Shown piece after piece: positions 44,840 to 57,117 of a DNA stretch of 64,000 bases (its first letter is position 1; every line of letters starts with the position of its first letter). The notes beneath the pieces were generated by a model that saw only the letters and a list, made by a program, of their open reading frames with translations, was not told the DNA's origin and did no database searches. The stretch lies in assembly GCA_036172665.1 (NCBI GenBank), contig CM069876.1, positions 558,001-622,000 on the forward strand, written 5' to 3'. Source of the DNA: Prosopocoilus inquinatus (lineage: Eukaryota; Arthropoda; Insecta; Coleoptera; Lucanidae). Made by a program: the position numbers and the translations under genes.

Positions 44840-46104
44840 TGCTTTAGATCACTCGTTCAAAGTTGGGGCAAGATTAAATCAACCGATAACGAGATAAGGT
44901 GTTAATTCCCTTACTTATATTAATTATATGTCCTCTTAGAAATATTTGGAAAAAAAATGGGACGCTGTCCCATAAAAAGTACTAACTTTAATTGGGATTG
45001 AGAAACTTAAATATTTGTTAATAAGAAATTTGAAGGACCTAACATACAAAGAGCTACCTGCGTTACTTGTGAGAGTTTTAATGAAAATTTATGTAATAAA
45101 TTGCAAGTACAAATTTTTTTTAATCTCGAACCGGACAGAAATATGATTTGAACACACTCAACGATTCGCTACAGATTTATAGCTGACGAAACTATAAATT
45201 TATAGCGAAACGTTGACGGTGTTCCCATCATATTTCTGTCCGAGTTTAAAAAAACTTTGTACTTACAATTTTCATCGGACAAGAACCAACTTTAATTAGT
45301 AATAAATTGCTTTTTTTTTAATATTACGACTTTGTGGTTCGCGAATAATAAAATAATAATTTTTAATTTCAAAGCAGTCTGATTAAATACAATCGTTTAC
45401 AACAGCATTGATCTACAACACTTATTTCACAAATAAAACTTCATTTTGTACCGGTTACTACTTCACAATATTCGTATTTATCCCTGGCTGATTTCAACTG
45501 TTTGAATCACACGCCCATCTTTGTTTATAATTAAGGGGAAGATTCATTTAATGACGGGAATTGTTTTCGATGTAAATAATAGGAAGAGAGAATATCGATA
45601 TTTTTTCAAAAATTTGGCATTAGTTTCACTTGGAAACGGATGTAATACAGGGTGTTTCAAAACTTCTGTCGTTAAATGAAACTGTAAGTTTATCATTACA
45701 TAAGAGATTAATTCTCCAAATCTGAAATTTTTTGCCCAAAAATAAAAAAACTGACCTGTCACAAGCGAGCGCAGTCCCTTTGTTTTGAAACCTCTGCTTG
45801 GTTTACCACTTGTTTCAGCAATTTATTCCGATAAAAGCAATAAACCGCAATAATACTTTTTATTTACGTTTAGAAGAACTGGGTCAAGGTGTTATTGTAT
45901 ACGAATATGAATCTGACTAGCGGACGTCGGCATGTAGATTTGTATTTTCAAAATGCGATAAGTATGAACGTTTGTTTCTTTGTAATAGACAATAATAATT
46001 ATGTTAAAAACGAGTATCTAATCTTCGTTAGATTTTTGCTAAAGTAATTAAACATCTTCGTACGCTAGTTTTGTAACTGCGTTAAAAATGCGTAAAATTA
46101 TTTT

Positions 46105-46107
<3 letters not shown>
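44840..46107. other. upstream region, no gene seen
   Basis: It holds the hairpin at 45098-45270. Near 45650 is a single transposon-like end ATACAGGGTGTTTCAAAAC. No coding motif. Confidence 0.4.
45098..45270. repeat. palindromic repeat, about 170 bp (family copy 2)
   Basis: Arms include GGACAGAAATATGATTTG and ACTCAACGATTCGCTA on the left and their inverted counterparts on the right. The outer part AAATTGCAAGTACAAA pairs with TTTGTACTTACAATT. It is the fuller relative of 1582-1690; 51105-51135 carries a matching end fragment (AATTTTCATCGGACAAGA). Confidence 0.65.
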
Positions 46108-46137
<30 letters not shown>

Positions 46138-47825
46138 TTTATTGTCAACTGGTCTTTCAGACATGGACATTGTCAATTCATAATTAATACATAAGATAGT
46201 TTAGCAGTAAAACAGATGACGCTAAAAACAGTATAACAGTATAATGACAACATATAAAATAGAAAAGACTAGAGATAGCTATGAACTATTTCAATGCGTC
46301 GCAGTATATTCTTGAAAACTGTAAAAACAGTGCCGCAGTAGGTACAATTTTATTTCTTTAGCGAATTGCTTAAAATGTTTAATGTGTTTCAGTTCAGTGG
46401 GTAGCGCGTTATATGCGGTTATCATTTTATATTTTGGACCTCGTTCATATCGAGAAGAATGATGTTTTGGTATCATTAAATTCTTATAAAAATGTCAGAG
46501 TTATAAAGTCCACCGTGTTGCCTGTAAAAAAGTAACAATTTATAAATATATAAGCAAGGAAGTGGAAGAATATCTAAGTTTCTGAAATAATTTCTACACG
46601 ACGTTCGTGACGGAAGTTTAAGCATGCATCGAATTATTTGCTTTTGTAACACGAAAACCATATTTGAATTAGTAGATGACCCCCAAAATAATATACCATG
46701 GGATAAATGACAATAAATATAAGCATAATAAAAAATTTTTATTACATGAAGACTAACTTCATTTCTCAGTTGAAAAATTGCATAGAACGCTTTTCTCAGT
46801 TTAGCACATATGTTTTTAGTTTGTTGTTCCCATTTCAGCTCAGAATCCATAGATACACCTAGAAATTTTACTGTTTCACTTTCTTTAACTAACTTTTCAG
46901 TCACTGTAATGTGGAAGGACTCTTCTTGAGAAATTTTATTGTAAAAACTTATCGCAGTAGTTTTTTGTTCATTTAAATATAAAGAATTTGACTCACACCA
47001 ATTAATCATGTTTTTGATTACGTTTGTAGCTACCATGGATATATTAACGATGGTTGATTCACTAAAAATGCAAGAAGTGTCATCAGCAAATTGATACAAT
47101 GAATTTATTTTTAAGTTCGCATGAAGATCATTAACATATATTAAGAACAAAATAGGGCCCAAGATAGAACCCTGTGGAACTCCTTGTGAAACATCAACAA
47201 AAGAGGAAAGTACATTTTTGCGTTCTTTATTCACGACTGCATTGATTGAAACTTTTTGTGTTCTGTTAGTCAAGTATGACTTAAAAAGATGTAGGACCTT
47301 ACCGCGAATACCGTATGCCGACATTTTATCCAGAAGAAACGCGTGGTTGACCGTGTCAAATGCCTTTGACAGATCAAAATAAACGCCGATTACCTTATTA
47401 TTCTTTTCTAATTCCTCTAATATAAATGTGAGGGATTCAAATATAGCAAGTTCGCAGGATTTTTTTGGTAAGAAGCCGAATTGGCGCGTGGTTAATATAC
47501 GGTTTAAACGAAGATAAGATAACAATCTCACATATATGTCATTTTCAAATATTTTGGAGAATGACGATAGTAATGTTATGGGACGGTAATTATTGATGTC
47601 AGTTCGACTTCCATTTTTATGGACAGGAATTACTTTGGCTTCCTTAAGTTTCGTTGGAAAAATGCCGGATTTAAACATTTCATTGATAATATTGGCCAAT
47701 GGCTCTGCTATATGTTGGGCACATTTATGGAGAATTTTAACGGGAATTTGATCCAAACCTGATGATAATTTTGGATGAATATCATTAATTATATTGAATA
47801 TATCGCACTAATAGCTGCAGAATAA
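46108..47825 (-). mobile_element. 5'-truncated non-LTR retrotransposon with (TTA)n tail
   Basis: On the minus strand the element runs from about 47825 to a (TTA)n run at 46136-46108. It contains the reverse transcriptase and C-terminal part only. It is a third LINE family, differing from the other two in active-site wording. Confidence 0.85.
46291..47820 (-). pseudogene. LINE reverse transcriptase (FADD type), one frameshift
   Basis: From 47756 it reads DQIPVKILHKCAQHIAEPLA, then [74 protein letters not shown] and the catalytic YQFADDTSCIF. In-frame residues just before (KLSSGLDQIP) extend it to about 47820, where a TAG and truncation end it. Near 46490 the frame shifts once; the C-terminal piece MIPKHHSSRYERGPKYKMI to KLYLLRH continues. 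The endonuclease is absent. Confidence 0.88.
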
Positions 47826-48884
47826 GTATTGCAAGAGCAGAAACTATTCCTATTGTAAAAACGGAAAGCAAGCATTGGAGTATGAGTACGATGAAAAATT
47901 TAAATAAATTAGATTGCCTGTACACATAATAATCTATGGGTTCAAAATAAGTGATTGAATAACTTCGCTAGCTCTCAATCGAACTATTTTATTAATTGTT
48001 TACATTCCAACACAAAACCATGTTTTTATAAGGATAATATTGAACCTGAATTTCTGCGTCGGCTTAAATCAATAAAGACATAAAAAATTCCCGTCTAGTG
48101 CAGACGTTTATTTCGTCTTTTCGTTGTAGTTTTAATAAAGAAACAAATTTAATTTTTTCTGTACAAATACAATAACTTTAGTACTCAACATTGTAAATTG
48201 GCAATTTACAAATTAATATGATTTCTTTTGCGATCGCCTTTAGATTGAATTTTTTATATTTAAGTGTTAAAGTACGGATTAGCACAAAACTAATCATCAA
48301 TTAATGCAAAACGCACGGAATATTTTAAACTATGAAGAACTTACCTAGTTACAAAATTTATCTGTCTTTAAAATTAACAAAAAAACACGATCCTTGACTT
48401 GCCTTAAGTACAATATCTATGCATTAGGTCACGGTCTGCGTTCTTATGACTTTTTATGGCCTTGAACGTCAGAGAATAGTTGAAAACCAAGCTTCGCCGG
48501 AACATTTAAGCTGCATTCAGCGACTCTCCAACAATTTCTATGAAAGAGTAAAATAATTTTTATCTGCGTTATTATTACTATCTGACCAATAGTTGTATAA
48601 CAAATTTTGCTTCTTTTCTTGACCACTATTTGTGGTTTCAATTAAAGACATAGGTTTAGAGACACGCTATATTCATTTTCATGAGGAACTTGTGCCTAAA
48701 TTTTGAGAAAAGTTCTTTGCCCGTATTATTTACAGGAAAAAATCCCGTCATTTTGTATTTGAAATGTTCCGAAATAAACCAAGTAAATAATCCATTGTTT
48801 AAAAGACGTCTTTAAATAAATTAAAAAAAATGCTCATGACTCTTTTCGTGTCCCTAGTGAAGTGATAATGTATAACAGTAAGAA

Positions 48885-48995
48885 TAGTTTAAAGAGCGAC
48901 ATCCTAGGATCGCTTTTTGACTTGACATTGCATTAGGATTGACAAATCGAAGTGGGTTGGCTACATAATAAGTCATCCCATGCAAGGCGGTCATG
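48885..48995. repeat. palindromic-family repeat, single arm
   Basis: AAAGAGCGACATCCTAGGATCGC, TTTTTGACTTGACATTGCAT, GACAAATCGAAGTGGG and CTACATAATAAGTCATCCCA, then CATGCAAGGCGG. The order is that of one arm of the 23341 palindrome, without inversion. Confidence 0.65.
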
Positions 48996-49706
48996 CTTGC
49001 TGTCAAAGCATAATGGCAGTTTCCATTCAGACGTGCACTCCGCGTTGTGTTTAACGCGGCATAAAACCCGCTCGTGTAGTTTAGCTCTAAAAGGTGGCGC
49101 CACACGGTCGAAAGCACCCAAGATTAGTAAAACTGATATTGCATCTATCAGATTGCAAAACTAATTCACGACGTCACACTAAGCTTCTGTCCGTCGCAGT
49201 GACGTAAATACATACAATGCGTTTTAATCTGCCTTCTAAAGCTTAATCTAAATTCACTAAAAATTTTGTGGTCCTATTGATTATTTAAGGCCTGTTCCAA
49301 CAAAAACCTCTGACTAGTCCGAAACTGTCAGAAACATGCGCAAATTAAAGTTTCATATTTAACGCGCCTCTTGAAAGCGGTGATTAATTCGACGGGTTAA
49401 TATATTTGACAGTTTCGAACCAATCAAAATCTGTGTTGGAATAAAGCTTTAATGTAACAAGACGTGACGTAATAAGTTACGTACCTAAACCTATCCCTCT
49501 GGAACAAGGGAGGGAAAGCACAAGCCAAAACAGAAATTATTGGCGTCGCAACTCACGGAAATTTATTAATGTATCAATAAAAGCTGAAATATACAAAATA
49601 AATTAATTTTTTCTGCAAGATCAGTCGACCAGTCGATAAAGTATATTATCATTAACGACGGGTATACGGTATACCGATCCTGAAGAAAAATGAGTGAATT
49701 TATTTT

Positions 49707-49974
49707 ATACTGGGTGATTCAAAATAAGAGGTAGTATACGAAAAAAGAAAACAGAGTCTCTGTGCATGAAGGGCCTTGTATGCATAGTTTTTAAGATAAA
49801 AAGCATTGAAGATTCAGTTATAAATTGGTTGATGGGCACTGGTACAGCTGTATTGAGTCACAAGAGCAATAAACCCTTGCGGGATAGAAGGAAACACTAG
49901 CGTTTAACTTGAAATAAAACTTTAAAACGTTTCTGCTTATGGCTTTCTGCGGAAACAAATGTATAACACGCAAT
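49707..49974 (+). repeat. dispersed repeat, copy 2
   Basis: It begins ATACTGGGTGATTCAAAATA and is collinear with 28326-28598, with indels. It lies outside the cyclase intron, upstream of the gene. Confidence 0.65.
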
Positions 49975-50818
49975 TCATTCTTTCGGATATGGAACTTGTG
50001 AAATAAGAAATAAGAAATTAATCATAATTTCCATTTTGGACTCAAAGGAGGTTTATTTTTGGAATGCCTCTGATAAATTTATTTGAATTGATGACCATAG
50101 TAAATACGCTCCTAACGGGTCGTATACTTATTCTAAATCATTCTCTATATTATCACCTCCTAGTGTTTGTAGTAATTAAACAGGTTTCGTTAAGAAATTT
50201 ATATATATTTTGAATTCTTATTAAAAAATATTTACGATTCCCAATTAATTTCATACCATCCTGTTTACATGCATATCCGCTGAAAGACTTAACGTATATG
50301 CACTGCTGAAAATACCGTTCTAATTGGCATTGTGTCAAGTGCCCTGAATTTTAACAAATTATGTTCATTCCGATGTTATTTAACGGCGAGCAAATTCAGA
50401 TTTAATACAGGAAACTCTGACGCTGGCAGGTGTTTTCCTAGAAACGGATTGAATTTATAATGCCACAGTATTACCGATATCAGTTTTAGAATTTTTTTTT
50501 TTTATGAGAAAAAATTCCGTATACGTAGTCGTTTCCAGATTACGCTAACGATTAATACTTTTAGAGCTTAAAGATATCATGTTATTTAAAAGACGCACAG
50601 CAATAATCCAAATTAATTGCTTGGTAATTTCGTGATCAAATCGTCTTTTGTGTTAGATCTTTTATATTAGTATTTTCCTAATACTTGAAGAAATCTAAAA
50701 TTTGATCAGGCAACGTTTTTACGAAAGGTTGAAGGTTCGATATCGCTTTATTAATGTTCGTTTATAAATAAATAAATAAACCATTTAGGAAAAAAAAGTT
50801 TTTAATCATAAACCGCTA

Positions 50819-50844
50819 CAGAATTATAATTAATTATAATTCTG
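50819..50844. repeat. 26-bp perfect palindrome
   Basis: CAGAATTATAATT followed by its exact complement AATTATAATTCTG. It lies in A+T-rich DNA and may be the core of an eroded hairpin. Confidence 0.5.
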
Positions 50845-51789
50845 ACCCGTTTAAGATTAAATTTAAAAATTCAATTCAGAGACTGTCAGCGCTTGGTGAA
50901 ACTTTATAATAATAAAGTACAATAAAAGCTCTCGGTTTGCTTCACTTAATGTATTTAGTACTCAAGGTACATTTCGGCTGTTATGCTATCGTCAGGAGTT
51001 GTTAAACTAATCTAAAACCACTGTGTGAACTCTTGGAAACTAGGTTCTTCTTAACTAGGGGTGTATTTGTCAGATTTATTTAGTCATTGAGCTCAATTAA
51101 GATTAAAAACTTAGAATTTTCATCGGACAAGAGTCAAATTCATTTAATTCATTTATGGTATTTTTCTTACAAGATTTTTTTCTGATCTTAAGGTACTACA
51201 GAATTAAGAAGTAAGAGCAACAACAATTATAAATAAGTATTTGTAATAACACATAAATAGAAAGTGGAAAAGAGTGCAATTGTAAATAATAAAACTTTAT
51301 GAATAAATGAATATAAAATAATAGCTATTTTTTATACAAGTGTCTTATAAGGCAAATAAATCACTTAGCCACGAAAGCTTGCTCGAATGGGCTACTTTTT
51401 TTTGAGAGATATATTTGCTCTTAAGGCACTAGTGTAATATATAGTTTTACTCAACACCTGTTTATTATGAAGTCATACTAATTCCGATTTTAAATAACAC
51501 ATTAATTATGGGTTCATAATTCCACTAGTGTTTCATACACCTCCTGATATGTCTATTCAAAACTGGCATTATTCTGACTTCATAATGTACAGATGTTGGA
51601 TAAAAAAAATAAAATATAGAGAAAGGAAACAATCCTGGATGTATTACCGAAGTTTTAAAATCTACAGGAAAACCTAATTTGAAACGGCTTTACTTCAAAC
51701 TATTTAATAAAACTGATAACTCTAATCCTAGGGAATCTAAGGTATTCAGTTCTAAGAAAAATTTAATAACATCCTGTTTCAAATCGAAT

Positions 51790-52093
51790 GCGTTATGATT
51801 ACAGGACGGAATTATGTATTTTGTTCGATTTATTTGGAACGAGGCGGCAACGAGTGTATGTGCATTGACGCGTCGCTGCAGAGTTATACGTTTGCCACTT
51901 CATTTGTATTTAATCGAACAAAATATATAATTCCGTTCCGTAGTTATGATTTTGCCAAATGTGCGCACCTCATACAATACTAAAAAGACTTTTTGAATGG
52001 AGTGGCGTTAAGTTCTCTGAATGTTATCAATATAACGTTCAGGGTGCTTAACGCCACGCTAATCAAAAAGTATTTTTAATAATGTATGAGGTG
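51790..52093. repeat. two adjacent foldback elements
   Basis: The first (51790-51950) has arms GACGGAATTATGTATTTTGT and the complement of ACGGAATTATATATTTTGTT. The second (51966-52093) has arms CACCTCATACA and GGAGTGGCGTTAAG against CTTAACGCCACGC and TGTATGAGGTG. No coding content. Confidence 0.65.
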
Positions 52094-53054
52094 TCCCAAT
52101 CCCAAGACGTCATCACATCACTTCATTTACGTAACACGTGATTCACGCTAATGTCATATGCAATTCACTTGTACTGGTTGCATTGTTACATGATGTGATG
52201 AAGTTAAAACAATATGCTTACACGGCTAAAAATATTTAAACCTTCTGGACGCCATCCGTTTGTGGAGTTAGAAAAAACTGAGTTATGAAGACATTTTTAC
52301 CATGTAAAACTAGGAGTAGAGCTTATCCTTGTTGGAGTAAACACTCACTTTTAAACATAATTTAGTCGGGAAAAGACAACAATAACATCAAATTAGGTAA
52401 GGATTAACAACTTTTCAGGCAAAACTTTATCTAGGTTTAACATCGATTAGCCAGATTATAATTAATCCCCAAAATTTTTATGTGTGTATTATCTGAGTGC
52501 AACAAGTGCAAGTAAATTATACAGGCTGTAAGTAGCAAAACTCGAATAAAACAATTCGTTTTAGAAATACAGTGTTTAATGCTTTATCTTTAGAGACAGT
52601 TGGGGTTTTATTTATGGGACCATATGAAAGATTCGATGTACCAAACAAAAAATAATAACGATGCAACCAAATCTTTTTTAAAATGACCTAGAAAGTGTTT
52701 AGCAAACAACGGGGGCCATTTTGATCATTTACGCTACGTCTTGAGTACTTTTAGGGTAAGGCAACGTAAATTAAAAATTTCACTTTTGCTCGATATTTGA
52801 CGTATTATAAAATTTTATTATTGTTAAATTTTGTTATGGCAGTGACGCGTAACAAGATCTATTTTTAGGACGAGTCACCCCATTTTACGTCACCGAATGT
52901 TATCGCAATTTCTCGTTGTTTCAGGATGATTCTAGTAAGTTCCAGAATACAGGAATCTACCATAAAAGTCGTACCGGCCCACCAGGGGAGCATTTATAAT
53001 TTAGCAAGCGAAGTGTTCATACCTCATAACCATAACAGTAGAAAGTAAAGCATG

Positions 53055-53210
53055 CAGTGGCGGCTCGTCGGGGTTGGCAAGGTGGGCAGTGCTCGTCCTG
53101 TCCTGTTCTTTGCACGTTACAGTTTCACGTCGGGACAGCCCCGAAAAACAAATTTATTTAGACTTTTCAGTTGTTGCCTACCCGCAGTTAATCATCACGA
53201 GCCGCCACTG
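53055..53210. mobile_element. 156-bp TIR element (CAGTGGCGGCTCGT ends)
   Basis: Starts CAGTGGCGGCTCGTCGGGG and ends TCATCACGAGCCGCCACTG. The interior GGGACAGCCCCGAAAAACAA and CAGTTGTTGCCTACCCGCAG matches the flanks of the satellite array at 40280-42894. It is a compact, array-less relative of that element. Confidence 0.8.
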
Positions 53211-53517
53211 AAAGTATGTACAGTTGAAAAAAAAGCTCTCTGCAATCCATGGAAAATTAATGTGCGTCTTAACTTAATTGTCCACTTTTTCACTGACATT
53301 TGTTGAACGCAGCTCTCAAATTATTCATGTTCAGTTTTCACGTTAAATATTTTATTTGGCAATCTGTTCTTTATGGAACTAAACAAGTTTTAATTGTAGT
53401 AAAAGAAAACACTTGTATTTAACTGTTTCACGAATTTATTTCAGTAACTCTGACATATGTTTCGGTAATACACTTTTACCATTCTCAAAGAGTATAAGAT
53501 TAATACTAAATAAAGTT

Positions 53518-54660
53518 TTACTGCTGGGGCGTTATATTGCAGTCCAGGTCCATCCTTAGTTCCAGGTATTGATCAATAATTGGTGTATTCGGAAATTCAA
53601 TGTGATTGTTGGTTACTTGTTTGTTATTGTAAATGGCCCGTTTTATTTCTAAAATTTCGAGTAAATTTAATTTTTTGCTTTTATGTACATGGTGTAATAG
53701 TTTACAGTCATCCATATCGAAGAAGTGGTTGTTATCAATGCAATGTTCTGCAAATCCGGTGTTCTTGATGTTATGCTTGATTGCTTTTTTATGCTCATCT
53801 AATCTAGTTTTTAATTTTCTACCACTTTGTCCGATATAGATGGCTTCACAATCTGCACAATTTATTTGATAGACACCTGTTTTTTCTAACTTTGTAGTCT
53901 TTTGTTTGTTGTTGACAAGCATAGTACCGAGATTGCCTTTATTCACACTGACTATTTTGAGATCTATTTGTTTTAGAATTGAGGTGACTTTGTTATTGAA
54001 GGATTCAAAGTAATTTATATAATGCCAAGTTTTATTGGGGTCATTATTGTTTACTACTGGATAAAATTGTTGTTTTAGTAACAGTTTTTGTTTATTTTTA
54101 ATCATTTTGTCTATTAAATTTTCTTTATATCCGTTGTTTTTTGCAATGGCTTTGATTGTTTGTATTTCTATTTGGAAATTTTGTTAATTTAGTGGTATGT
54201 TAAATAGTCTGTGTATGTAACTGTGGAAGGCTGCCAATTTTATTTTCCAATTTTGATTAGTTTGTGCGGGTATGATAGTGTCCGTGTACGTGGGTTTTCT
54301 GTAGATGCTATATGTCAATTTATTTTTATTTCGTTCGATGGTTAAATCTAAGAAGTTGAGTTTTTTGTCTTTTTCTAATTCCATTGTGAATTGTATTTTA
54401 TTATTTATTGCATTAAGGTGTGTCAGAAATTCGTTTATTTGTCTTTCTGTTCCTCACCAAATGCAGAAAATATCGTCGACATATCTAGCCCAAAATTGTA
54501 CGTGTTTGATATGTTTGTGATTACTGTTGAATAGTTTTTCTTCGAAATCCGTCATAAAAGTTTCCGCTAGCAGAGGGCTTAGTGGACTTCCCATAGGTAA
54601 ACCGTTGGTTTGTGTGTAAAACCTTTCTTGGAATTTAAAATAATTCTGTTGTAAACTTAT
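53518..54660 (-). pseudogene. Penelope-like RT C-terminus plus GIY-YIG endonuclease (minus arm)
   Basis: One frame from the junction at 54660 to the stop at 53518, with two internal stops (TGA 54456-54454 and TAA 54186-54184). It shows the RT end (NGLPMGSPLSPLLAETFM, WARYVDDIFCIW), then LNFLDLTIERN and YSIYRKPTYTDT. The endonuclease region follows: GVYQINCADC, IYIGQSGRKLKTRLDEH, HCIDNNH. The GIY-YIG glycine is intact in this arm. The front of the RT is missing. Confidence 0.88.
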
Positions 54661-54666
54661 ATTTAT

Positions 54667-55704
54667 ATGACGGATTTCGAAGAAAAACTATTCAACAGTA
54701 ATCACAAACATATCAAACACGTACAATTTTGGGCTAGATATGTCGACGATATTTTCTGCATTTGGTGAGGAACAGAAAGACAAATAAACGAATTTCTGAC
54801 ACACCTTAATACAATAAATAATAAAATACAATTCACAATGGAATTAGAAAAAGACAAAAAACTCAACTTCTTAGATTTAACCATCGAACGAAATAACAAT
54901 AAATTGACATATAGCATCTACAGAAAACCCACGTACACGGACACTATCATACCCGCACAAACTAATCAAAATTGGAAAATAAAATTGGCAGCCTTCCACA
55001 GTTACATACACAGACTATTTAACATACCACTAAATTAACAAAATTTCCAAATAGAAATACAAACAATCAAAGCCATTGCAAAAAACAACGGATATAAAGA
55101 AAATTTAATAGACAAAATGATTAAAAATAAACAAAAACTGTTACTAAAACAACAATTTTATCCAGTAGTAAACAATAATGACCCCAATAAAACTTGGCAT
55201 TATATAAATTACTTTGCACCCTTCAATAACAAAGTCACCTCAATTCTAAAACAAATAGATCTCAAAATAGTCAGTGTGAATAAAGGCAATCTCGGTACTA
55301 TGCTTGTCAACAACAAACAAAAGACTACAAAGTTAGAAAAAACAGGTGTCTATCAAATAAATTGTGCAGATTGTGAAGCCATCTATATCGAACAAAGTGG
55401 TAGAAAATTAAAAACTAGATTAGATGAGCATAAAAAAGCAATCAAGCATAACATCAAGAACACCGGATTTGCAGAACATTGCATTGATAACAACCACTTC
55501 TTCGATATGGATGACTGTAAACTATTACACCATGTACATAAAAGCAAAAAATTAAATTTACTCGAAACTTTAGAAATAAAACGGGCCATTTACAATAACA
55601 AACAAGTAACCAACAATCACATTGAATTTCCGAATACACCAATTATTGATCAATACCTGGAACTAAGGATGGACCTGGACTGCAATATAACGCCCCAGCA
55701 GTAA
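54667..55704 (+). pseudogene. Penelope-like RT end plus GIY-YIG endonuclease (plus arm)
   Basis: It starts at the ATGACGGATTTC point and lacks the 105 bases that precede it in the other arm. It has the same two in-frame stops (TGA 54766-54768, TAA 55036-55038); otherwise the frame is open to 55704. The endonuclease motif reads IYIEQSG, a Gly-to-Glu change in the YIG block, which would probably disable catalysis. It ends CNITPQQ. Confidence 0.88.
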
Positions 55705-56271
55705 AACTTTATTTAGTATTAATCTTATACTCTTTGAGAATGGTAAAAGTGTATTACCGAAACATATGTCAGAGTTACTGAAATAAATTCGTGAAACAGT
55801 TAAATACAAGTGTTTTCTTTTACTACAATTTAATTCATAATGTTTCACCAAGAGCCCACTGCACAAACACTTAAAGATATTAAACAAGTTTTTGCTAATT
55901 ACTAACTTTCGCATTAAACATCAGTCATCATGGTGTACATTAATTCGATTATTGCATTTTTAATTATATAAAATTGACGTTATTTTCTGCGCCAAGTGAC
56001 AGTTGTAAATAAGAGCGTATGGGCTAAGACATGCCTTTGTTAATTGTTGTCATTTCAAAGCATGCTAGAGTTTTTTTCGACTGTACAGGGTGGATTAATA
56101 TCGATGTCTCCTATGGGCATCTCCGTATCTATAAGAGATAGAAAAAAAAACTAGTGGCCAAGTCTCGATCTCTTTTTTGGAGATTAAGTCAAAAGCGTAA
56201 ACAAAAATTGGGCTATTTTCTTTTGTTTTCAAGTTCTGAGGAAAAATTGACATTTTCGACTTTTCGTTTAA

Positions 56272-57086
56272 AGCCGCGTACAGACTTGAATGTGCATGTG
56301 GTGAGTCGAGACGAATGCACACGCATATGCGTGTTGACTCGAGTTGTACACCCGATTGACGTGCGTTGAAAAATTTTCATATAAACGCATGCATGTTGTC
56401 TCAGTGTGCTCAGTGTCTCCATGAGGGACAGTAATCCTGTTATCAGCGGCTGAAATAAAAAATGGCAGAACAAGTAATAATAGCAGGGGCTGCATTTTTC
56501 ATCATTGCAGAGTTATTGAAAAAGAAGAAAAAGGATAAAAAAGGACGATGGTGGATGAAACAGATGTACATCAAGAGAGAATATTATGGCGGGTCTCCTC
56601 TTCTCCAAGGTTTGCTTCTTGAAGAACCATCTGGGCATTTTTAGAATTTTGTTAGAATGGCTTCCGAAGATTTTCTAGTATACCTACTTACCTTTTCCAG
56701 TTCCAACCGTTTTCCTGCCTTTGCTTTTTTTTTTTTGATTGAAGGCAGTCATCATTTGATCTTTTCATCGTGGCGACAATAAACCTTTATTAACAAATAA
56801 ATAACTGATAGGTCCTGAAACCCTATTCAGACTGCAGAACATGCAGTCATATGATATAAATGGATTGTGCATGTTCAAACACGTCCAAACTGAGCGCACA
56901 TGCACAATATATTTCCTTTGAGCGGTACCAAAAGACCGACACGCTCTGGCTCGCATCATGTGCGTTCGCAGGGTCTCGCAAGATGCTAAGCATGTGTTGA
57001 GTCGCTGCGAATATACAGTCCACACCGACGCATGCATGCGTATGCGCCTCAGCTCAACGCATGCACATTCAAGTCTGTACGCGGCT
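56272..57086. mobile_element. PIF/Harbinger derivative, TAA target duplication
   Basis: It starts AGCCGCGTACAGACTTGAAT and ends with its complement, flanked by TAA on both sides (56269-56271, 57087-57089). 815 bp. It carries the front of a Harbinger transposase frame (56462 onward). The rest of the transposase is deleted. Confidence 0.85.
56462..56722 (+). pseudogene. PIF/Harbinger transposase N-terminal fragment
   Basis: From the ATG it reads a short hydrophobic stretch, KKKKKDKKGRWWMKQMYIK, then LLQGLLLEEPSGHF, a TAG (56642-56644), and in the same frame NFVRMASEDFLVYLLTF. The basic-RWW-...-LL.EL....F.NF.RM....F pattern is the conserved start of PIF/Harbinger transposases. The DDE catalytic part is absent. 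Confidence 0.7.
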
Positions 57087-57117
57087 TAAGAGACATCGAA
57101 ATTAATCCACCCTGTAC

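Larger units (their letters stand above)
47826..53054. other. no gene seen; scattered small repeats
   Basis: Apart from the repeats listed at 48885-48995, 49707-49974, 50819-50844 and 51790-52093, no feature was recognised. Frames near 48854-49164 overlap a repeat-family end and have no motif. Confidence 0.4.
53391..55880. mobile_element. Penelope-like element, head-to-head palindromic insertion with 11-bp target duplication
   Basis: Two inverted copies form one insert flanked by TAAACAAGTTT (53380-53390 and 55881-55891). The minus-strand copy runs from about 54660 to 53391; the plus-strand copy from about 54667 to 55880. The arms differ at only a handful of sites. The plus arm ends with an extra 50-base tail (ATTCATAATGTTTCACCAAG to AAAGATAT) that the minus arm lacks. 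The small insertion at 7759-7900 has the same design. Inverted terminal copies and a short extension at one end are known in Penelope-like elements. Confidence 0.9.
56083..57117. mobile_element. outer TIR element interrupted by a Harbinger derivative
   Basis: The left end GTACAGGGTGGATTAATATC with TCGATGTCTC, and the right end on the minus strand GTACAGGGTGGATTAATTTC with CGATGTCTC, form a 27-bp inverted repeat. Without the inner insertion (56272-57089) the element would be about 220 bp, a MITE. Confidence 0.75.

Noticed and set aside
53580..54520. Plus-strand open frames across the Penelope minus arm (and their mirror across the plus arm)
   Set aside because: They are antisense shadows of the RT/GIY-YIG frame.
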